Assembly: GCA_947313855.1 (NCBI GenBank)
Contig: CAMZNS010000041.1
Location: 1 to 7,618 of the forward strand
DNA: 7,618 nt
Source of the DNA: an uncultured Deferribacteraceae bacterium
Lineage (GTDB): Bacteria; Chrysiogenota; Deferribacteres; CAMZNJ01
Direction: 5' to 3'
The notes under the pieces are model-generated. The model was not told the DNA's origin. It ran no database searches and was given only the letters and a program-made list of their open reading frames with translations. Of the stretch, positions 1 to 4,913 are shown piece after piece. How positions within the stretch are numbered: the stretch's first letter is position 1; every line of letters begins with the position of its first letter. Both the position numbers and the translations under genes were made by a program.

Positions 1-1134
1 CGAATTATACCAGACACTAGGGGTGCGTTGGTTATTACCGGTTCAACAAGTTTGCCCTCTTGGTTTGCAAGTCCGTTGAACTCACTCAATGCAACAACCA
101 ATGGCATAATGTTCTCACCTTTGATGAATGTATCTGCAGTGTTACGTAGGTAGCCACTTGCAACAAACATCAACGAATCATCCCATTTACCTGGGTTGCT
201 TGCATAACCACCCTTTTCGTAGTTGTAGACTGGAGCATTTGAGTAGGCTGAACTGAATACGAAACCAGAGTTAGCAAAATCGATTCCGTAGGATGCAGCT
301 CCTGTACCAGAGATTGCATCTGTTGGATGCCAGTTAAAGCCAAATGTTGCCGTAAATGCAGCATCACGCTGGTTAGTCCTGTACATTGGGTTCATTCTTA
401 GGCGTAGGTTTGGCACAGGTGGTACAAGGATTTCAGCAAGCTTCCTAACATCTTGCAAGCCGTCTTCAGTTGGTAGATAAAGGTAGTATGAAGGTCTAAA
501 CTCCCTTGGGAAGTAGGAAACCCCAACATGTACACCATCAGCAGGAGTAACGTCTGCGAAGGTATTATCGGTGTCTGCTCCAACACCATTACCTGCATTA
601 CGCCCGATGAGGGTTCTTTCTGCCAAGAGAGCAAGGTCGCCTTCTTTGTAGCCAGTCAGAACTGACGGATTGGAATACCCGCCAACACCATTATTTTTGG
701 GGTCAAGCTCAGGTGCGTAAGCGATAATCTTCTTGAGATTACCCACTTCTGTATCTGCAGGGTTGTCGAGGGGGTCAGGCAGAACAAAGCGTGGTGTTGT
801 TGGTTTCACAAATCCACCTTGATTTGCCTCAGACCATTCAGCGAAGAACCCTTGCATGTACTTAACTACACCACTCTGTGATCCTGAGTAAGATCCATAG
901 TCACCAGACTTAGCCTGTACTAGTGGCAGGGAGGTGTCGATGGTTACATCAAACGCAGGGTCAAACGCAAAGTTGTTGTTTGTCTCTGCTGCAAGCTGGT
1001 TTACAACATAGCGTAGATCTAAGTACTGATGTATCTTCCTGTTAGCACTTAGAGTTGGCAGGTTAGTATTGGTTGTACTTGGATCTACGCTATGTGGTAA
1101 ACGAGCTTGCAGCGGATGATACCAACAACTTTGC
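1..1134 (-). CDS. Partial surface-type protein of unknown function, left member of an inverted paralogous pair
   Basis: An uninterrupted minus-strand frame runs from an in-frame ATG at 1134-1132 off the left edge, so the C-terminus is missing. The part resembling its partner begins at the YLDLRYVVN stretch (from about position 1025). From there to the edge it aligns almost without gaps to the plus-strand gene at 1073-2443; over the first 30 aligned residues I count 23 identities. Shared landmarks are YMQGFFAEW, KKIIAYAPE, ERTLIG, PTEDGL-DVRKLAEIL, GFNWHPTDAISG and WDDSLMFVASGYLR. No cysteine is visible, which suits an exported protein, but there is no signal peptide. The codons from 1134 to about 1075 are merely the antisense of the partner gene, so that ATG is probably accidental; residues encoded by 1027-1074 (including NLPTLSANRKIHQ) may be native N-terminal sequence. 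I do not recognise the family. It could be a silent cassette, a truncated pseudogene or one side of a chimeric join. Confidence 0.7.
1006..1095. repeat. 21-bp inverted repeat around a 48-bp spacer at the centre of the head-to-head pair
   Basis: Positions 1006-1026 and 1075-1095 are reverse complements at 20 of 21 positions; the one mismatch is the T at 1020 against the G at 1081. Each arm holds an ACATAGCGTAGATC core and ends inward in the self-complementary tetramer GTAC. The arms are the innermost part of the much longer, imperfect inverted duplication made by the two paralogous genes (1-1026 against 1075-2097). The 48-bp spacer (1027-1074) has no homologous partner on the other side. On the minus strand it continues the left reading frame without a stop, whereas on the plus strand it carries a TAG in the right gene's frame. 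Confidence 0.85.
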
Positions 1135-2443
1135 ATTCAACCCTGCTTTAGGTGTTACTATCGACGACACTCTACCTATAGTATTCTCGCTGTCAGACGG
1201 AGCATATAACGTTAATGCTGGTCCTGGTGGTCCAGTGTCGTACATGCAAGGGTTCTTTGCTGAGTGGAATGGAGATTTAAATGGCGGTAGTTTTGTGAAA
1301 CCAGTAACACCACAGTTTGTCCTACCCGACCCCCGTGACAATGCCCCAGCTGTTGCTCTTGATGACGTTAAGAAGATTATCGCTTACGCACCTGAGCATG
1401 ACCCCAAGAATGCTGACGAGAGCTATGCCACACCAACAGTTCTGGCCAACTACAAAACAGGCGATCTTGCCCTACTGGAGGAAAGAACCCTCATCGGGCT
1501 TAATGCAGGAACTACTGGTGACGGATCCGACAACACCTTCGCAACTGTTACTCCTCCTGATAATGTATCTGTTGGAGACTCTAGGTTCCCAAGGGAGTTT
1601 GATCCATCACGCTACCTCTACGTGCCAACTGAAGACGGCTTGAAAGATGTTAGGAAGCTTGCTGAAATCCTTACGCCACCTGTGCCAAACGTACGACTAA
1701 GAGCAGTTGCCTCTTACCAGTCCCTTACGACTCCGTTTACGCAAATTCATGGCTTTAACTGGCATCCAACAGATGCAATCTCTGGCTTAGGTGCTGCATC
1801 CTACGGTATCGACTTTAGGGGAGCTGGAGGAATATTCAATGGGGCTTACTCAGGGGCACCAGCTTACGACTACGCCAAGGGTGCTTATGTGATCAACAAC
1901 AGCCCCGGGGTCTGGGATGATTCGTTGATGTTTGTTGCAAGTGGCTACCTACGCAGCACTTCAGATACATTCATCACGGGTGAGGACATTATGCCATTGG
2001 TTGTTGCATTGAGAGAGTTCAACGGACTTGCAAACCAAGAGGGTGCGCTTGTTGAACCCATAATCACCAACGCACCTCTAGTGTCTGGTGTAAACCGTGA
2101 CTCAGGTGCTGTAGCATTCAACGTTGCTGAGGGTGTAAAGCTGAACTTGGATTCATCAAAGGCATCAGACTTGTCTGAGTTTAAGGCTGCCTACGATGAT
2201 CTTTATGCGAAAGGTGCACAATACTTTGTTGGTTATGAAATAACTGTTGTTGGTGATGAGCAGAACCCAATATTCATACCTCTAACACCAGCAGACTACA
2301 CAGAAAGTACGGCGGTTTCTGAAACTAGGCTCCCTGCCGGTTCGTTTGAGTTCTACGTTCGTGCTAAGTACTCCGTTCCGTTTATGGATGGTTCGGGCAG
2401 CAAGGATGTTTACTCGTTCGGCGTTCTGAAGAGTGTCCAGTAG
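1073..2443 (+). CDS. Surface-type protein of unknown function, 5'-truncated right member of the inverted pair
   Basis: The frame opens after a TAG at 1064-1066. The earliest usable start is TTG at 1073 (456 aa); GTG at 1094 is an alternative and the first in-frame ATG is only at 1244. No Shine-Dalgarno sequence, promoter or signal peptide is visible, and the frame enters directly at the conserved YLDLRYVVN stretch, so I infer that the native 5' end is missing. The protein has no cysteine, is rich in Gly, Asn, Asp, Ser and aromatic residues, and has no membrane span. Residues 227-238 (GFNWHPTDAISG) and 281-294 (WDDSLMFVASGYLR) are shared with the left copy, while the stretches before and between them differ. 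The C-terminal part (about 335-456) looks beta-rich, with EFYVRAKYSVPF near the end. The 3' end is intact: TAG at 2441, then a strong terminator 76 bp downstream. The family and function are not recognised. Surface exposure is inferred from composition and mosaic variation only. Confidence 0.72.
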   Translation: MYLDLRYVVNELAADDTNNFAFNPALGVTIDDTLPIVFSLSDGAYNVNAGPGGPVSYMQGFFAEWNGDLNGGSFVKPVTPQFVLPDPRDNAPAVALDDVKKIIAYAPEHDPKNADESYATPTVLANYKTGDLALLEERTLIGLNAGTTGDGSDNTFATVTPPDNVSVGDSRFPREFDPSRYLYVPTEDGLKDVRKLAEILTPPVPNVRLRAVASYQSLTTPFTQIHGFNWHPTDAISGLGAASYGIDFRGAGGIFNGAYSGAPAYDYAKGAYVINNSPGVWDDSLMFVASGYLRSTSDTFITGEDIMPLVVALREFNGLANQEGALVEPIITNAPLVSGVNRDSGAVAFNVAEGVKLNLDSSKASDLSEFKAAYDDLYAKGAQYFVGYEITVVGDEQNPIFIPLTPADYTESTAVSETRLPAGSFEFYVRAKYSVPFMDGSGSKDVYSFGVLKSVQ

Positions 2444-2519
2444 TCGCTTGTAACGTGTTACTTGTGACGCTTGGACGTACTCATTGCCCACAGTAATGTG
2501 GAGCAGTAAACACACTTTT

Positions 2520-2552
2520 AGGGGAGATGCCTGCGGGTTTCTCCCCTTTTTT
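2520..2552 (+). terminator. Rho-independent terminator of the right surface-type gene
   Basis: AGGGGAGA at 2520-2527 pairs perfectly with TCTCCCCT at 2540-2547 around a 12-nt loop, followed by a T run to 2552. It lies 76 bp beyond the TAG of the plus-strand gene. The other strand has no T run after the stem, so it should work in the plus direction only. Confidence 0.88.
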
Positions 2553-2565
2553 GCGTCCGCTGTGT

Positions 2566-2803
2566 GTTGCCGTGCGTTGCCGTGCGTTGCCGTGCGTTGC
2601 CGTGCGTTGCCGTGTTGCCGTGTGTTGCCGTGCGTTGCCGTGCGTTGCCGTGTTGCCGTGTGTTGCCGTGTGTTGCCGTGCGTTGCCGTGCGTTGCCGTG
2701 CGTTGCCGTGCGTTGCCGTGTTGCCGTGTGTTGCCGTGTTGCCGTGCGTTGCCGTGCGTTGCCGTGCGTTGCCGTGTTGCCGTGTGTTGCCGTGTTGCCG
2801 TGC
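2566..2803. repeat. A-free tandem repeat array, 25 units of 10 or 8 bp on a GTTGCCGT core
   Basis: The array parses without remainder into 14 copies of GTTGCCGTGC (C), 5 of GTTGCCGTGT (T) and 6 of the short GTTGCCGT (8). The order is C C C C 8 T C C 8 T T C C C C 8 T 8 C C C 8 T 8 C. The 238 bp contain no A on the plus strand. No unit or junction makes a stop codon on either strand, so all six frames stay open and give low-complexity peptides (VAVRCRALPC or ARQRTATHGN cycles); these are artefacts rather than genes. There are no unique spacers, so it is not a CRISPR array. It sits exactly between two convergent terminators. Its role is unknown. Confidence 0.95.
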
Positions 2804-2813
2804 ACAACACCAC

Positions 2814-2847
2814 ACAAAAAAAGCCCCCACTAAGATAGCAGGGGCTT
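2814..2847 (-). terminator. Rho-independent terminator of lctP
   Basis: Read on the minus strand, AAGCCCC (2847-2841) pairs with GGGGCTT (2827-2821) around a 13-nt loop and runs into seven T (2822-2816, two of them shared with the stem). It starts 30 bp beyond the lctP stop codon and lies next to the repeat array, so it should stop lctP transcription before the array. Confidence 0.88.
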
Positions 2848-2877
2848 CATTTTGCGTCCAAATACTTCGTCAGTCGC

Positions 2878-4572
2878 CTAGAACAAGGTGAACAACATAT
2901 TTGCAATTAACACAAATATTCCGATTAATACAGCGTAAAGCACGAATGGCACAAAGGTATATTTCATTATCACACCTTCACGTCCTCCTAGTCCAACGGT
3001 TGCACTAGCTGCCACCACGTTGAGTATGCAGACCATGTTACCGAACGCTGCACCGGAGACTTGTGCCCCCAATACTAGTAGGTACGACAACCCTGCCGAC
3101 TCGGCAACACCCCATTGGAAGTCGCTAAACAGGAGGTTTGACACTGTTGCCGACCCTGTGATGAATGCACCTAGTCCGCCGATGAGTGATCCGAGGTAGA
3201 GCCATTGCCCACCCAAGATACCAGACACTGTTGCGGCGATGGATAGAGGCATTGAGAGGTATTCGTTTGGGTTGAGAGTTGCATCTGCAATCCCTGATCC
3301 TTTGAATATTGCCACCAGTGCCACGGCGAAGAATAGGGCTATTGTTGGAGCTTTAATCTTGATGATGGCTTCTTTCCATGCTGCGGCCATGTTTGCCCCT
3401 GACATTTGGTGTATGAACACTGTGATGATAGCGACAAGCATGAAAGGTATTGTGCCGGGCAGGTAGAGTATTTTGATGCCGGTATCCACGGTTGGGAATC
3501 CGAGGATGTTGTTGAAGGGGATAACAACACCAGCGAGCCATGCTTTGAAGGGGAAGATGTTTATGCGTGTGATCATGAGTATTGCCCCGATGAGGATGTA
3601 GGGCATCCAAGCACGAATTTGCCCCATGTTTGCTTCCGCTTGGACACTACTTGGCTTGACAGTTCCCATCCACGATTTTTCCCAGTTGGCAGGTTCACCG
3701 AATGTCCAGACCTGTTTTGGCACCCCCCAACCTTTCTTTGCGGCGATCATAACGATTGGCAAACCGATGAGTCCACCCATTAGGCTAGGGAATTCGGGTC
3801 CGACGAATATTCCGAGTAGTAGGTATGGCAGTCCGAATGCGAGAGCCATGATCATGGCGAATTTCCAGATGGCAAGACCATCTTTGAAGGATTTGTTTGG
3901 TCCAAAGATTTTTGTTATCATGGCCATTACGAAGAGTGGTAGTATGAATGTTACGGGGAAGTTTAGTCCGGCAATGACGGTTGTTAGAGCCCGTTGGAAC
4001 TCTTCATAGCTTGCGAACGGCGAGAGACCTGATGCCATAGCTGCGGCGTGGTTTGCTTCGAGTGAGATTCCGATGAGGACAGGTGTTCCGACAGCACCAA
4101 AGGGCACCGAGATGGAGTCGAACGCTAGAGCGAGGATAACTGCTGGTAGTGCGGGGAATCCGAGGGAGAGCATTAGGGGTGCTGCCAGTGCTGCTGGCGT
4201 ACCGAACCCTGCTGCACCTTCGGTGAACGAGACAAATACAAATCCGATAATCAGGGCTTGGATACGGTGGTCGGGTGTGATGGTTTTGAACCCTGCTTGT
4301 ATTGTTGCTGTGGCACCGCTGTACTGCATTGTGTAGAGTATGAGTAGTGCTCCGAAGATGATGATAAGTATACCTAAGGCATCAACAAATCCTGCTAATG
4401 TTAGGGCTATGACGTAGAGTGCGGGTAGCTTCCAAACTAGAAGAGCTAGAAGAGCTGTGATCCCCCATGCGACGGGCATTGCACGAACGGCAGGCCAACG
4501 CATGAAAACCATGAGCACTAGTGCTGCTAGGATGGGCAAAAGTGCGAATAATGCTAATAGTGTGACTGGCAT
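2878..4572 (-). CDS. lctP: Lactate permease, LctP/LldP family
   Basis: This is an inner-membrane transporter that takes up lactate (and probably glycolate), usually with protons. The product has 564 residues, close to the usual 530-570 of the family. It is hydrophobic throughout, with about a dozen or more predicted membrane segments, beginning with LLALFALLPILAALVLMVF right at the N-terminus. The family hallmark FTEGAAGFGTPAALAAPL lies near residues 116-133, followed by the SISVPFGAVGTPVLIG segment; ITGSATVSNLLF and GAQVSGAAFGNMVC occur in the C-terminal half. I chose the ATG at 4572-4570 rather than the one 12 codons upstream because AAGGAG sits 8 nt before it and the protein then starts with its first membrane helix. 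It diverges from the D-lactate dehydrogenase gene, has its own extended -10 promoter and ends in a terminator, so it is probably monocistronic. Nothing suggests damage. L- versus D-lactate preference cannot be read from sequence. Confidence 0.95.
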   Translation of the reverse strand: MPVTLLALFALLPILAALVLMVFMRWPAVRAMPVAWGITALLALLVWKLPALYVIALTLAGFVDALGILIIIFGALLILYTMQYSGATATIQAGFKTITPDHRIQALIIGFVFVSFTEGAAGFGTPAALAAPLMLSLGFPALPAVILALAFDSISVPFGAVGTPVLIGISLEANHAAAMASGLSPFASYEEFQRALTTVIAGLNFPVTFILPLFVMAMITKIFGPNKSFKDGLAIWKFAMIMALAFGLPYLLLGIFVGPEFPSLMGGLIGLPIVMIAAKKGWGVPKQVWTFGEPANWEKSWMGTVKPSSVQAEANMGQIRAWMPYILIGAILMITRINIFPFKAWLAGVVIPFNNILGFPTVDTGIKILYLPGTIPFMLVAIITVFIHQMSGANMAAAWKEAIIKIKAPTIALFFAVALVAIFKGSGIADATLNPNEYLSMPLSIAATVSGILGGQWLYLGSLIGGLGAFITGSATVSNLLFSDFQWGVAESAGLSYLLVLGAQVSGAAFGNMVCILNVVAASATVGLGGREGVIMKYTFVPFVLYAVLIGIFVLIANMLFTLF

Positions 4573-4580
4573 AAGTAAAA

Positions 4581-4586
4581 CTCCTT
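4581..4586 (-). promoter_or_regulatory. Shine-Dalgarno sequence of lctP
   Basis: AAGGAG on the minus strand lies 8 nt before the ATG at 4572. It overlaps the coding part of the longer open frame that begins at 4608, and so decides in favour of the downstream start. Confidence 0.8.
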
Positions 4587-4621
4587 TTGTGTTTGATATG
4601 GTGTACAAAATTTACTAATCG

Positions 4622-4650
4622 ATTATAACATATATTTTATCATTTTAAAA
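4622..4650 (-). promoter_or_regulatory. Candidate lctP promoter with extended -10
   Basis: The minus strand carries TGTTATAAT, a perfect TATAAT (4627-4622) with an extended TGn motif. The -35 position 17 bp upstream (4650-4645) reads TTTTAA, a poor match that the extended -10 could offset. Transcription would start near 4615, giving a leader of roughly 43 nt. The surroundings are very AT rich. Confidence 0.6.
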
Positions 4651-4763
4651 CTAATTTCACGGCACAAAGCATAGCTATTAATAAGGGGCGGTCATCTGAA
4701 TTTTTGTGTCACCGACGAAGGCACTGCCTAGTAATAAAAAATACATAATATTATAAATACTTG

Positions 4764-4792
4764 TTAAGTTATTGGAATTTTTAGGGTATAAT
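4764..4792 (+). promoter_or_regulatory. Candidate promoter of the D-lactate dehydrogenase gene
   Basis: A perfect TATAAT lies at 4787-4792. At 17 bp upstream is TTAAGT (4764-4769), a weak -35; TTGTTA at 4761 would give a 20-bp spacer. Transcription would start near 4799 and leave a leader of about 115 nt. A second AT-rich box, TATAAA at 4881-4886, is closer to the gene but so near the start codon that it would leave a very short leader, and it lacks a -35. Confidence 0.4.
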
Positions 4793-4913
4793 AACACGAT
4801 TACCACGGGGAATAGTGGAGCACCACCGAAAAACAACTACACCTGCCGAGCCAAACCCATACCAAAAACATAATGTAAACTATAAAATATCATGCAAGCA
4901 GGGGAGGACTACA

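Larger units (their letters stand above)
1..2097. repeat. Large imperfect inverted duplication (paralogous gene arms)
   Basis: The left arm (1-1026, read on the minus strand) aligns with the right arm (1075-2097, plus strand) over their whole lengths, with few length differences. Divergence is uneven. Positions 145-185 match 1913-1953 exactly (41 bp), 307-341 match 1751-1785 exactly (35 bp), and 426-473 match 1625-1672 with one difference in 48. The segments between these blocks differ heavily, including at the protein level. The left arm is cut by the window edge, so the true extent is unknown. Confidence 0.85.
4573..4913. other. Divergent intergenic regulatory region between lctP and the D-lactate dehydrogenase gene
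   Basis: This 341-bp AT-rich stretch has no gene of its own. It holds candidate promoters for both flanking genes, the lctP ribosome-binding site and a leader of about 115 nt for the dehydrogenase. A shared lactate-responsive control is plausible from the arrangement. I see only weak palindromes: TTTTGT (4585-4590) against ACAAAA (4605-4610) in the lctP leader, and short GTGG/CCAC pairings at 4803-4826. I cannot name a regulator site. Confidence 0.6.

Noticed and set aside
604-614. Loss of an iron-sulfur ligand in the second cluster of the dehydrogenase
   Set aside because: CAADSLCKTRCP resembles the CAxDxLCxxxCP form I recall for this family, so the spacing looks normal and not damaged (numbers here are residues; the codons lie at about 6723-6755).
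170-634. Short minus-strand frames inside the left surface-type gene
   Set aside because: They are in a different frame from the homologous reading frame, which stays open from the left edge to 1134 and matches the right copy.
1317-1643. 108-codon plus-strand frame inside the right surface-type gene
   Set aside because: It is out of frame with the gene. It resembles the out-of-frame translation of the left copy only because the DNA is homologous.
1-2443. Insertion sequence or composite transposon formed by the inverted arms
   Set aside because: The arms are protein-coding paralogues with no transposase and no terminal repeats of the insertion-sequence type.
2450-2461. Palindrome GTAACGTGTTAC after the right gene
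   Set aside because: The loop of two bases is too small for a stable hairpin, and a convincing terminator lies downstream.
2566-2803. CRISPR array
   Set aside because: The units are 8-10 bp and directly adjacent, with no unique spacers and no cas genes.
2566-2803. DNA-uptake sequence cluster
   Set aside because: The core GTTGCCGT does not match the Neisseria (GCCGTCTGAA) or Haemophilus (AAGTGCGGT) uptake motifs. Those are normally dispersed or paired, not arrayed 25 times.
2282-2891. Several overlapping long open frames on both strands across the repeat (low-complexity HGNARQRTAT or VAVRCRALPC peptides)
   Set aside because: The repeat units contain no stop codon in any frame, so the frames are open by composition. 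They lack ribosome-binding sites and cross both terminators.
3239-4336. Plus- and minus-strand open frames overlapping lctP
   Set aside because: They are shadows of a clear full-length permease, with no family features or ribosome-binding sites.
4690-4712. GGT...ACC imperfect palindrome in the lctP-dld intergenic region as an operator
   Set aside because: Only the outer three bases of each arm pair; the interior shows no symmetry.
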